Assembly: GCA_027574665.1 (NCBI GenBank)
Contig: CM050655.1
Coordinates: forward strand, 620,001 to 684,000
DNA from: Rhynochetos jubatus
Taxonomy: Eukaryota > Chordata > Aves > Eurypygiformes > Rhynochetidae
Direction: 5' to 3'
Length of the DNA: 64,000 nt
Made by a program: the position numbers and the translations under genes. The notes under the pieces are model-generated. The model had not been told where the DNA came from. It ran no database searches and saw only the letters and a list, made by a program, of their open reading frames with translations. The first letter of the stretch is position 1, and every line of letters starts with the position of its first letter. Positions 50,317-61,900 of the stretch are shown piece by piece.

Positions 50317-51260
50317 AAGCTTAGAAACAAACCTCTCCCTTTTCCTCCAAAAGGGAGAGAGCTACGAGAGAATTTCTTAGGGAAACCTTGTTTGTTTTGG
50401 CAGAGCACTGCATGCCTCTTAAGACAGAGCTCTGGATCCCCGGGAAAGTCGAAATCCACAGGGTCACCTTCTCTGTGCTAACCGGCTCGGAGAGGCTCGA
50501 AGGCGCGGCTCTTTGAAGCGTCTGCCCGAACACGGACATCTAAAGCAGCACTGTAATGCGACCAAAGAGAAAGAGTTAGGAGAGAATTTCTTGTCCCTTC
50601 TTGCTGCGCCTTTGCAGAGCACTGCGTGCCAGAGCAGCCGGATCGCTGTGTTGCTTGCAATCTCCAGTTCCAACAGTGCCACAGTTCCTCGGCAACAGAA
50701 AGAGCTAGGAAGGAATTGCTTGCGCTGATTTCTCTCGCTGTGCTCTAGCAGTTCGTTCCCTTTTCGGCAGAGCGCGGGACCGCTTGCAAAGCTTAGAAAC
50801 AAACCTCTCCCTTTTCCTCCAAAAGGGAAAGAGCTACGAGAGAATTTCTGAGTGAAACAGTGTTTGTTTTGGCAGAGCACTGCATGCCTCTTAAGACAGA
50901 GCTCTGGATCCCCGGGAAAGTCGAAATCCAGGGGGACACCTTCTCTGTCCTAACTTGCTCGGAGAGGCTCGAATGCGCGGCTCGTTGAAGCGTCTGCCCG
51001 AACACGGACATCTAAAGCAGCACTGTAATGCGACCAAACAGAAAGAGTTAGGAGAGAATTTCTTGTCCCTCCTTGCTGCGCCTTTGCAGAGCACTGCGTG
51101 CCAGAGCAGCCGGATCGCTGTGTCGCTTGCAATCTCCAGTTCCAACAGTGCCACAGTTCCTCGGCAACAGAAAGAGCTAGGAAGGAATTGCTTGCGCTGA
51201 TTTCTCTCGCTGTGCTCTAGCAGTTCGTTCCCTTTTCGGCAGAGCGCGGGACCGCTTGCA

Positions 51261-53148
51261 AAGCTTAGAAATAAACCTCTCCCTTTTCCTCCAAAAGGGA
51301 GAGAGCTACGAGAGAATTTCTTAGGGAAACCTTGTTTGTTTTGGCAGAGCACTGCATGCCTCTTAAGACAGAGCTCTGGATCCCCGGGAAAGTCGAAATC
51401 CACAGGGTCACCTTCTCTGTGCTAACCGGCTCGGAGAGGCTCGAAGGCGCGGCTCGTTGAAGCGTCTGCCCGAACACGGACATCTAAAGCAGCACTGTAA
51501 TGCGACCAAAGAGAAAGAGTTAGGAGAGAATTTCTTGTCCCTTCTTGCTGCGCCTTTGCAGAGCACTGCGTGCCAGAGCAGCCGGATCGCTTTGTCGCTT
51601 GCAATCTCCAGTTCCAACAGTGCCACAGTTCCTCGGCAACAGAAAGAGCTAGGAAGGAATTGCTTGCGCTGATTTCTCTCGCTGTGCTCTAGCAGTTCGT
51701 TCCCTTTTCGGCAGAGCGCGGGACCGCTTGCAAAGCTTAGAAACAAACCTCTCCCTTTTCCTCCAAAAGGGAAAGAGCTACGAGAGAATTTCTGAGTGAA
51801 ACCTTGTTTGTTTTGGCAGAGCACTGCATGCCTCTTAAGACAGAGCTCTGGATCCCCGGGAAAGTCGAAATCCAGGGGGACACCTTCTCTGTCCTAACTT
51901 GCTCGGAGAGGCTCGAATGCACGGCTCGTTGAAGCGTCTGCCCGAACACGGACATCTGAAGCAGCACTGTAATGCGACCAAACAGAAAGAGTTAGGAGAG
52001 AATTTCTTGTCCCTTCTTGCTGCTCCTTTGCAGAGCACTGCGTGCCAGAGCAGCCGGATCGCTGTGTCGCTTGCAATCTCCAGTTCCAACAGTGCCACAG
52101 TTCCTCGGCAACAGAAAGAGCTAGGAAGGAATTGCTTGCGCTGTTTTCTCTCGCTGTGCTCTAGCAGTTCGTTCCCTTTTCGGCAGAGCGCGGGACCGCT
52201 TGCAAAGCTTAGAAACAAACCTCTCCCTTTTCCTCCAAAAGGGAGAGAGCTACGAGAGAATTTCTGAGTGAAACCTTGTTTGTTTTGGCAGAGCACTGCA
52301 TGCCTCTTAAGACAGAGCTCTGTATCCCCGGGAAAGTCGAAATCCACAGGGTCACCTTCTCTGTGCTAACCGGCTCGGAGAGGCTCGAATGCGCGGCTCG
52401 TTGAAGCGTCTGCCCGAACACGGACATCTGAAGCAGCACTGTAATGCGACCAAACAGAAAGAGTTAGGAGAGAATTTCTTGTCCCTTCTTGCTGCGCCTT
52501 TGCAGAGCACTGCGTGCCAGAGCAGCCGGATCGCTGTGTTGCTTGCAATCGCCACTTCCAACAGTGCCACAGTTCCTCGGCAACAGAAAGAGCTAGGAAG
52601 GAATTGCTTGTGCTGTTTTCTCTCGCTGTGCTCTAGCAGTTCGTTCCCTTTTCGGCAGAGCGCGGGACCGCTTGCAAAGCTTAGAAACAAACCTCTCCCT
52701 TTTCCTCCAAAAGGGAAAGAGCTACGAGAGAATTTCTGAGTGAAACCTTGTTTGTTTTGGCAGAGCACTGCATGCCTCTTAAGACAGAGCTCTGGATCCC
52801 CGGGAAAGTCGAAATCCACAGGGTCACCTTCTCTGTGCTAACAGGCTCGGAGAGGCTCGAATGCACGGCTCGTTGAAGCGTCTGCCCGAACACGGACATC
52901 TAAAGCAGCACTGTAATGCGACCAAACAGAAAGAGTTAGGAGAGAATTTCTTGTCCCTCCTTGCTGCGCCTTTGCAGAGCACTGCGTGCCAGAGCAGCCG
53001 GATCGCTGTGTTGCTTGCAATCTCCAGTTCCAACAGTGCCACAGTTCCTCGGCAACAGAAAGAGCTAGGAAGGAATTGCTTGCGCTGATTTCTCTCGCTG
53101 TGCTACAGCAGTTCGTTCCCTTTTCGGCAGAGCGCGGGACCGCTTGCA
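51261..53148. repeat. Four units repeated across the short-unit zone, copy 1
   Basis: Recurs at 61789-63676, an offset of 10,528 bp. Shared rare bases are AGAAATAAACC near 51269, TGTATCC with CCACAGGGTCACC near 52322-52352, and an ATGCACGG unit with CACAGGGTCACC. Copies differ at a handful of sites, for example GGGAGAG against GGGAAAG. Confidence 0.75.
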
Positions 53149-53620
53149 AAGCTTAGAAACAAACCTCTCCTTTTTCCTCCAAAAGGGAGAGAGCTACGAG
53201 AGAATTTCTTAGGGAAACCTTGTTTGTTTTGGCAGAGCACTGCATGCCTCTTAAGACAGAGCTGTGGATCCCCGGGAAAGTCGAAATCCACAGGGTCACC
53301 TTCTCTGTGCTAACCGGCTCGGAGAGGCTCGAAGGCGCGGCTCGTTGAAGCGTCTGCCCGAACACGGACATCTAAAGCAGCACTGTAATGCGAGCAAACA
53401 GAAAGAGTTAGGAGAGAATTTCTTGTCCCTTCTTGCTGCGCCTTTGCAGAGCACTGCGTGCCAGAGCAGCCGGATCGCTGTGTTGCTTGCAATCTCCAGT
53501 TCCAACAGTGCCACAGTTCCTCGGCAACAGAAAGAGCTAGGAAGGAATTGCTTGCGCTGATTTCTCTCGCTGTGCTCTAGCAGTTCGTTCCCTTTTCGGC
53601 AGAGCGCGGGACCGCTTGCA

Positions 53621-53892
53621 AAGCTTAGAAACAAACCTCTCCCTTTTCCTCCAAAAGGGAGAGAGCTACGAGAGAATTTCTTAGGGAAACCTTGTTTGTT
53701 TTGGCAGAGCACTGCATGCCTGTTAAGACAGAGCTCTGGATCACCGGGAAAGTCTAAATCTAGAGGGACACATTGTGGTTCAAACAGACTAGGACAAAAC
53801 ACAAAGAGCTAGGAAGGAATTGCTTGCACTGTTTTCTCTCGCTGTGCTCTAGCAGTTCGTTCCCTTTTCGGCAGAGCGCGGGACCACTTGCA
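53621..53892. repeat. Short 272-bp variant unit S2
   Basis: Same 200-bp absence as S1, with the join at about 53770-53805. Private changes are CTGTTAAGAC near 53720, TTGCACTG near 53825 and GGACCACTTG near 53883. The CENP-B-box-like motif is lost at both ends of the core (from 53742). Confidence 0.95.
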
Positions 53893-55308
53893 AAGCTTAG
53901 AAACAAACCTCTCCCTTTTCCTCCAAAAGGGAAAGAGCTACGAGAGAATTTCTGAGTGAAACCTTGTTTGTTTTGGCAGAGCACTGCATGCCTCTTAAGA
54001 CAGAGCTCTGGATCCCCGGGAAGGTCGAAATCCAGGGGGACACCTTCTCTGTCCTAACCGGCTCGGAGAGGCTCGAAGGCGCGGCTCGTTGAAGCGTCTG
54101 CCCGAAGACGGACATCTAAAGCAGCACTGTAATGCGAGCAAACAGAAAGAGTTAGGAGAGAATTTCTTGTCCCTTCTTGCTGCGCCTTTGCAGAGCACTG
54201 CGTGCCAGAGCAGCCGGATCGCTGTGTTGCTTGCAATCTCCAGTTCCAACAGTGCCACAGTTCCTCGGCAACAGAAAGAGCTAGGAAGGAATTGCTTGCG
54301 CTGATTTCTCTCGCTGTGCTCTAGCAGTTCGTTCCCTTTTCGGCAGAGCGCGGGACCGCTTGCAAAGCTTAGAAACAAACCTCTCCCTTTTCCTCCAAAA
54401 GGGAGAGAGCTACGAGAGAATTTCTTAGGGAAACCTTGTTTGTTTTGGCAGAGCACTGCATGCCTCTTAAGACAGAGCTCTGGATCCCCGGGAAAGTCGA
54501 AATCCACAGGGTCACCTTCTCTGTGCTAACCGGCTCGGAGAGGCTCGAAGGCGCGGCTCGTTGAAGCGTCTGCCCGAACACGGACATCTAAAGCAGCACT
54601 GTAATGCGAGCAAACAGAAAGAGTTAGGAGAGAATTTCTTGTCCCTCCTTGCTGCGCCTTTGCAGAGCACTGCGTGCCAGAGCAGCCGGATCGCTGTGTT
54701 GCTTGCAATCTCCAGTTCCAACAGTGCCACAGTTCCTCGGCAACAGAAAGAGCTAGGAAGGAATTGCTTGCGCTGATTTCTCTCGCTGTGCTCTAGCAGT
54801 TCGTTCCCTTTTCGGCAGAGCGCGGGACCGCTTGCAAAGCTTAGAAACAAACCTCTCCCTTTTCCTCCAAAAGGGAGAGAGCTACGAGAGAATTTCTTAG
54901 GGAAACCTTGTTTGTTTTGGCAGAGCACTGCATGCCTCTTAAGACAGAGCTCTGGATCCCCGGGAAAGTCGAAATCCACAGGGTCACCTTCTCTGTGCTA
55001 ACCGGCTCGGAGAGGCTCGAAGGCGCGGCTCGTTGAAGCGTCTGCCCGAACATGGACATCTAAAGCAGCACTGTAATGCGACCAAACAGAAAGAGTTAGG
55101 AGAGAATTTCTTGTCCCTTCTTGCTGCGCCTTTGCAGAGCACTGCGTGCCAGAGCAGCCGGATCGCTGTGTCGCTTGCAATCTCCAGTTCCAACAGTGCC
55201 ACAGTTCCTCGGCAACAGAAAGAGCTAGGAAGGAATTGCTTGCGCTGATTTCTCTCGCTGTGCTCTAGCAGTTCGTTCCCTTTTCGGCAGAGCGCGGGAC
55301 CGCTTGCA
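53893..55308. repeat. Three full units between S2 and S3
   Basis: Three 472-bp units. Private changes include GGGAAGGTCG near 54022, CGAAGACGG near 54105 and AACATGGACATC near 55050. Confidence 0.9.
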
Positions 55309-55580
55309 AAGCTTAGAAACAAACCTCTCCCTTTTCCTCCAAAAGGGAAAGAGCTACGAGAGAATTTCTTAGTGAAACCTTGTTTGTTTTGGCAGAGCAC
55401 TGCATGCCTCTTAAGACAGAGCTCTGGATCACCGGGAAAGTCTAAATCTAGAGGGACACATTGTGGTTCAAACAGACTAGGACAAAACACAAAGAGCTAG
55501 GAAGGAATTGCTTGCGCTGATTTCTCTCGCTGTGCTCTAGCAGTTCGTTCCCTTTTCGGCAGAGCGCGGGACCGCTTGCA
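55309..55580. repeat. Short 272-bp variant unit S3
   Basis: Join at about 55457-55492 with the same sequence as S1 and S2 (GACACATTGTGG). It begins a 1688-bp period with S4 and S5. Confidence 0.95.
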
Positions 55581-56996
55581 AAGCTTAGAAACAAACCTCT
55601 CCCTTTTCCTCCAAAAGGGAGAGAGCTACGAGAGAATTTCTTAGGGAAACCTTGTTTGTTTTGGCAGAGCACTGCATGCCTCTTAAGACAGAGCTCTGGA
55701 TCCCCGGGAAAGTCGAAATCCACAGGGTCACCTTCTCTGTGCTAACCGGCTCGGAGAGGCTCGAAGGCGCGGCTCGTTGAAGCGTCTGCCCGAACACGGA
55801 CATCTGAAGCAGCACTGTAATGCGAGCAAACAGAAAGAGTTAGGAGAGAATTTCTTGTCCCTCCTTGCTGCGCCTTTGCAGAGCACTGCGTGCCAGAGCA
55901 GCCGGATCGCTGTGTGGCTTGCAATCTCCAGTTCCAACAGTGCCACATTTCCTCGGCAACAGAAAGAGCTAGGAAGGAATTGCTTGCGCTGTTTTCTCTC
56001 GCTGTGCTCTAGCAGTTCGTTCCCTTTTCGGCAGAGCGCGGGACCGCTTGCAAAGCTTAGAAACAAACCTCTCCCTTTTCCTCCAAAAGGGAAAGAGCTA
56101 CGAGAGAATTTCTGAGTGAAACCTTGTTTGTTTTGGCAGAGCACTGCATGCCTCTTAAGACAGAGCTCTGGATCCCCGGGAAAGTCGAAATCCACAGGGT
56201 CACCTTCTCTGTGCTAACCGGCTCGGAGAGGCTCGAAGGCGCGGCTCGTTGAAGCGTCTGCCCGAACACGGACATCTGAAGCAGCACTGTAATGCGACCA
56301 AACAGAAAGAGTTAGGAGAGAATTTCTTGTCCCTCCTTGCTGCGCCTTTGCAGAGCACTGCGTGCCAGAGCAGCCGGATCGCTGTGTTGCTTGCAATCTC
56401 CAGTTCCAACAGTGCCACAGTTCCTCGGCAACAGAAAGAGCTAGGAAGGAATTGCTTGCGCTGTTTTCTCTCGCTGTGCTCTAGCAGTTCGTTCCCTTTT
56501 CGGCAGAGCGCGGGACCGCTTGCAAAGCTTAGAAACAAACCTCTCCCTTTTCCTCCAAAAGGGAAAGAGCTACGAGAGAATTTCTGAGTGAAACCTTGTT
56601 TGTTTTGGCAGAGCACTGCATGCCTCTTAAGACAGAGCTCTGGATCACCGGGAAAGTCGAAATCCAGGGGGACACCTTCTCTGTCCTAACTTGCTCGGAG
56701 AGGCTCGAATGCACGGCTCGTTGAAGCGTCTGCCCGAACACGGACATCTGAAGCAGCACTGTAATGCGAGCAAACAGAAAGAGTTAGGAGAGAATTTCTT
56801 GTCCCTTCTTGCTGCTCCTTTGCAGAGCACTGCGTGCCAGAGCAGCCGGATCGCTGTGTTGCTTGCAATCTCCAGTTCCAACAGTGCCACAGTTCCTCGG
56901 CAACAGAAAGAGCTAGGAAGGAATTGCTTGCGCTGTTTTCTCTCGCTCTGCTCTAGCAGTTCGTTCCCTTTTCGGCAGAGCGCGGGACCGCTTGCA
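55309..56996. repeat. 1688-bp compound repeat, copy 1 (short unit + three full units)
   Basis: One 272-bp unit plus three 472-bp units. The rare GTGTGGCTT near 55913 is repeated exactly 1688 bp downstream and seen nowhere else. The third full unit has GGATCACC at 56642. S2 to S3 is also 1688 bp, but the full units between them are of other types. Confidence 0.85.
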
Positions 56997-57268
56997 AAGC
57001 TTAGAAACAAACCTCTCCCTTTTCCTCCAAAAGGGAAAGAGCTACGAGAGAATTTCTTAGTGAAACCTTGTTTGTTTTGGCAGAGCACTGCATGCCTCTT
57101 AAGACAGAGCTCTGGATCACCGGGAAAGTCTAAATCTAGAGGGACACCTTGTGGTTCAAACAGACTAGGACAAAACACAAAGAGCTAGGAAGGAATTGCT
57201 TGCGCTGATTTCTCTCGCTGTGCTCTAGCAGTTCGTTCCCTTTTCGGCAGAGCGCGGGACCGCTTGCA
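56997..57268. repeat. Short 272-bp variant unit S4
   Basis: Join at about 57145-57180. Reads GACACCTTGTGG where S1-S3 have GACACATTGTGG. Confidence 0.95.
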
Positions 57269-58684
57269 AAGCTTAGAAACAAACCTCTCCCTTTTCCTCC
57301 AAAAGGGAGAGAGCTACGAGAGAATTTCTTAGGGAAACCTTGTTTGTTTTGGCAGAGCACTGCATGCCTCTTAAGACAGAGCTCTGGATCCCCGGGAAAG
57401 TCGAAATCCACAGGGTCACCTTCTCTGTGCTAACCGGCTCGGAGAGGCTCGAAGGCCCGGCTCGTTGAAGCGTCTGCCCGAACACGGACATCTGAAGCAG
57501 CACTGTAATGCGAGCAAACAAAAAGAGTTAGGAGAGAATTTCTTGTCCCTCCTTGCTGCGCCTTTGCAGAGCACTGCGTGCCAGAGCAGCCGGATCGCTG
57601 TGTGGCTTGCAATCTCCAGTTCCAACAGTGCCACAGTTCCTCGGCAACAGAAAGAGCTAGGAAGGAATTGCTTGCGCTGTTTTCTCTCGCTGTGCTCTAG
57701 CAGTTCGTTCCCTTTTCGGCAGAGCGCGGGACCGCTTGCAAAGCTTAGAAACAAACCTCTCCCTTTTCCTCCAAAAGGGAAAGAGCTACGAGAGAATTTC
57801 TGAGTGAAACCTTGTTTGTTTTGGCAGAGCACTGCATGCCTCTTAAGACAGAGCTCTGGATCCCCGGGAAAGTCGAAATCCACAGGGTCACCTTCTCTGT
57901 GCTAACCGGCTCGGAGAGGCTCGAAGGCGCGGCTCGTTGAAGCGTCTGCCCGAACACGGACATCTGAAGCAGCACTGTAATGCGACCAAACAGAAAGAGT
58001 TAGGAGAGAATTTCTTGTCCCTCCTTGCTGCGCCTTTGCAGAGCACTGCGTGCCAGAGCAGCCGGATCGCTGTGTTGCTTGCAATCTCCAGTTCCAACAG
58101 TGCCACAGTTCCTCGGCAACAGAAAGAGCTAGGAAGGAATTGCTTGCGCTGTTTTCTCTCGCTCTGCTCTAGCAGTTCGTTCCCTTTTCGGCAGAGCGCG
58201 GGACCGCTTGCAAAGCTTAGAAACAAACCTCTCCCTTTTCCTCCAAAAGGGAAAGAGCTACGAGAGAATTTCTGAGTGAAACCTTGTTTGTTTTGGCAGA
58301 GCACTGCATGCCTCTTAAGACAGAGCTCTGGATCACCGGGAAAGTCGAAATCCAGGGGGACACCTTCTCTGTCCTAACTTGCTCGGAGAGGCTCGAATGC
58401 ACGGCTCGTTGAAGCGTCTGCCCGAACACGGACATCTGAAGCAGCACTGTAATGCGAGCAAACAGAAAGAGTTAGGAGAGAATTTCTTGTCCCTTCTTGC
58501 TGCTCCTTTGCAGAGCACTGCGTGCCAGAGCAGCCGGATCGCTGTGTTGCTTGCAATCTCCAGTTCCAACAGTGCCACAGTTCCTCGGCAACAGAAAGAG
58601 CTAGGAAGGAATTGCTTGCGCTGTTTTCTCTCGCTCTGCTCTAGCAGTTCGTTCCCTTTTCGGCAGAGCGCGGGACCGCTTGCA
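56997..58684. repeat. 1688-bp compound repeat, copy 2
   Basis: Same composition and order as 55309-56996, including GTGTGGCTT near 57601 and GGATCACC at 58330. Private changes are GAAGGCCCGG near 57453 and AACAAAAAGAG near 57518. Confidence 0.85.
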
Positions 58685-58956
58685 AAGCTTAGAAACAAAC
58701 CTCTCCCTTTTCCTCCAAAAGGGAAAGAGCTACGAGAGAATTTCTTAGTGAAACCTTGTTTGTTTTGGCAGAGCACTGCATGCCTCTTAAGACAGAGCTC
58801 TGGATCACCGGGAAAGTCTAAATCTAGAGGGACACCTTGTGGTTCAAACAGACTAGGACAAAACAGAAAGAGCTAGGAAGGAATTGCTTGCGCTGATTTC
58901 TCTCGCTGTGCTCTAGCAGTTCGTTCCCTTTTCGGCAGAGCGCGGGACCGCTTGCA
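58685..58956. repeat. Short 272-bp variant unit S5
   Basis: Join at about 58833-58868. Like S4 it has GACACCTTGTGG; it differs from all others with ACAGAAAGAG in place of ACACAAAGAG. It starts a third, less faithful 1688-bp copy (58685-60372) whose third full unit again has GGATCACC at 60018. Confidence 0.95.
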
Positions 58957-61900
58957 AAGCTTAGAAACAAACCTCTCCCTTTTCCTCCAAAAGGGAGAGA
59001 GCTACGAGAGAATTTCTTAGGGAAACCTTGTTTGTTTTGGCAGAGCACTGCATGCCTCTTAAGACAGAGCTCTGGATCCCCGGGAAAGTCGAAATCCACA
59101 GGGTCACCTTCTCTGTGCTAACCGGCTCGGAGAGGCTCGAAGGCGCGGCTCGTTGAAGCGTCTGCCCGAACACGGACATCTGAAGCAGCACTGTAATGCG
59201 ACCAAACAGAAAGAGTTAGGAGAGAATTTCTTATCCCTCCTTGCTGCGCCTTTGCAGAGCACTGCGTGCCAGAGCAGCCGGATCGCTGTGTTGCTTGCAA
59301 TCTCCAGTTCCAACAGTGCCACAGTTCCTCGGCAACAGAAAGAGCTAGGAAGGAATTGCTTGCGCTGATTTCTCTCGCTGTGCTACAGCAGTTCGTTCCC
59401 TTTTCGGCAGAGCGCCGGACCGCTTGCAAAGCTTAGAAACAAACCTCTCCCTTTTCCTCCAAAAGGGAGAGAGCTACGAGAGAATTTCTTAGGGAAACCT
59501 TGTTTGTTTTGGCAGAGCACTGCATGCCTCTTAAGACAGAGCTCTGGATCCCCGGGAAAGTCGAAATCCAGGGGGACACCTTCTCTGTCCTAACTTGCTC
59601 GGAGAGGCTCGAATGCACGGCTCTTTGAAGCGTCTGCCCGAACACGGACATCTGAAGCAGCACTGTAATGCGACCAAACAGAAAGAGTTAGGAGAGAATT
59701 TCTTGTCCCTTCTTGCTGCGCCTTTGCAGAGCACTGCGTGCCAGAGCAGCCGGATCGCTGTCTTGCTTGCAATCTCCAGTTCCAACAGTGCCACAGTTCC
59801 TCGGCAACAGAAAGAGCTAGGAAGGAATTGCTTGCGCTGTTTTCTCTCGCTCTGCTCTAGCAGTTCGTTCCCTTTTCGGCAGAGCGCGGGACCGCTTGCA
59901 AAGCTTAGAAACAAACCTCTCCCTTTTCCTCCAAAAGGGAAAGAGCTACGAGAGAATTTCTTAGTGAAACCTTGTTTGTTTTGGCAGAGCACTGCATGCC
60001 TCTTAAGACAGAGCTCTGGATCACCGGGAAAGTCGAAATCCAGGGGGACACCTTCTCTGTCCTAACTTGCTCGGAGAGGCTCGAATGCGCGGCTCGTTGA
60101 AGCGTCTGCCCGAACACGGACATCTGAAGCAGCACTGTAATGCGACCAAACAGAAAGAGTTAGGAGACAATTTCTTGTCCCTTCTTGCTGCGCCTTTGCA
60201 GAGCACTGCGTGCCAGAGCAGCCGGATGGCTGTGTTGCTTGCAATCTCCAGTTCCAACAGTGCCACAGTTCCTCGGCAACAGAAAGAGCTAGGAAGGAAT
60301 TGCTTGCGCTGTTTTCTCTCGCTGTGCTCTAGCAGTTCGTTCCCTTTTCGGCAGAGCGCGGGACCGCTTGCAAAGCTTAGAAACAAACCTCTCCCTTTTC
60401 GTCCAAAAGGGAAAGAGCTACGAGAGAATTTCTTAGGGAAACCTTGTTTGTTTTGGCAGAGCACTGCATGCCTCTTAAGACAGAGCTCTGGATCCCCGGG
60501 AAAGTCGAAATCCAGGGGGACACCTTCTCTGTCCTAACTTGCTCGGAGAGGCTCGAATGCACGGCTCGTTGAAGCGTCTGCCCGAACACGGACATCTGAA
60601 GCAGCACTGTAATGCGACCAAACAGAAAGAGTTAGGAGAGAATTTCTTGTCCCTTCTTGCTGCGCCTTTGCAGAGCACTGCGTGCCAGAGCAGCCGGATC
60701 GCTGTGTTGCTTGCAATCTCCAGTTCCAACAGTGCCACAGTTCCTCGGCAACAGAAAGAGCTAGGAAGGAATTGCTTACGCTGTTTTCTCTCGCTGTGCT
60801 CTAGCAGTTCGTTCCCTTTTCGGCAGAGCGCGGGACCGCTTGCAAAGCTTAGAAACAAACCTCTCCCTTTTCCTCCAAAAGGGAAAGAGCTACGAGAGAA
60901 TTTCTTAGGGAAACCTTGTTTGTTTTGGCAGAGCACTGCATGCCTCTTAAGACAGAGCTCTGGATCCCCGGGAAAGTCGAAATCGAGGGGGACACCTTCT
61001 CTGTGCTAACCGGCTCGGAGAGGCTCGAAGGCGCGGCTCGTTGAAGCGTCTGCCCGAACACGGACATCTGAAGCAGCACTGTAATGCGACCAAACAGAAA
61101 GAGTTAGGAGAGAATTTCTTGTCCCTTCTTGCTGCTCCTTTGCAGAGCACTGCGTGCCAGAGCAGCCGGATCGCTGTGTCGCTTGCAATCTCCAGTTCCA
61201 ACAGTGCCACAGTTCCTCGGCAACAGAAAGAGCTAGGAAGGAATTGCTTGCGCTGTTTTCTCTCGCTGTGCTCTAGCAGTTCGTTCCCTTTTCGGCAGAG
61301 CGCGGGACCGCTTGCAAAGCTTAGAAACAAACCTCTCCCTTTTCCTCCAAAAGGGAGAGAGCTACGAGAGAATTTCTTAGGGAAACCTTGTTTGTTTTGG
61401 CAGAGCACTGCATGCCTCTTAAGACAGAGCTCTGGATCCCCGGGAAAGTCGAAATCCACAGGGTCACCTTCTCTGTGCTAACCGGCTCGGAGAGGCTCGA
61501 AGGCGCGGCTCGTTGAAGCGTCTGCCCGAACACGGACATCTGAAGCAGCACTGTAATGCGACCAAACAGAAAGAGTTAGGAGAGAATTTCTTGTCCCTTC
61601 TTGCTGCGCCTTTGCAGAGCACTGCGTGCCAGAGCAGCCGGATCGCTGTGTTGCTTGCAATCTCCAGTTCCAACAGTGCCACAGTTCCTCGGCAACAGAA
61701 AGAGCTAGGAAGGAATTGCTTGCGCTGATTTCTCTCGCTGTGCTACAGCAGTTCGTTCCCTTTTCGGCAGAGCGCGGGACCGCTTGCAAAGCTTAGAAAT
61801 AAACCTCTCCCTTTTCCTCCAAAAGGGAGAGAGCTACGAGAGAATTTCTTAGGGAAACCTTGTTTGTTTTGGCAGAGCACTGCATGCCTCTTAAGACAGA

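Larger units (their letters stand above)
757..53620. repeat. 112 contiguous 472-bp units without length change
   Basis: The anchor CGGACATC falls every 472 bp from about 979 to 53371, exactly 111 intervals, so no net insertion or deletion separates the units over 52.9 kb. Units are mosaics of linked single-base variants. One set has CCACAGGGTCACC, GCTAAC, GAAGGCGCGG, CATCTAAAGC, CTGATTT and GGGAGAG. The other has CCAGGGGGACACC, CCTAACTTGCTCGG, GAATG, CATCTGAAGC, CTGTTTT and GGGAAAG. Recombinant units carry parts of both. The first set is commoner in the right half (about 30 of 52 units from 29077 on, against about 13 of 60 before). Confidence 0.95.
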
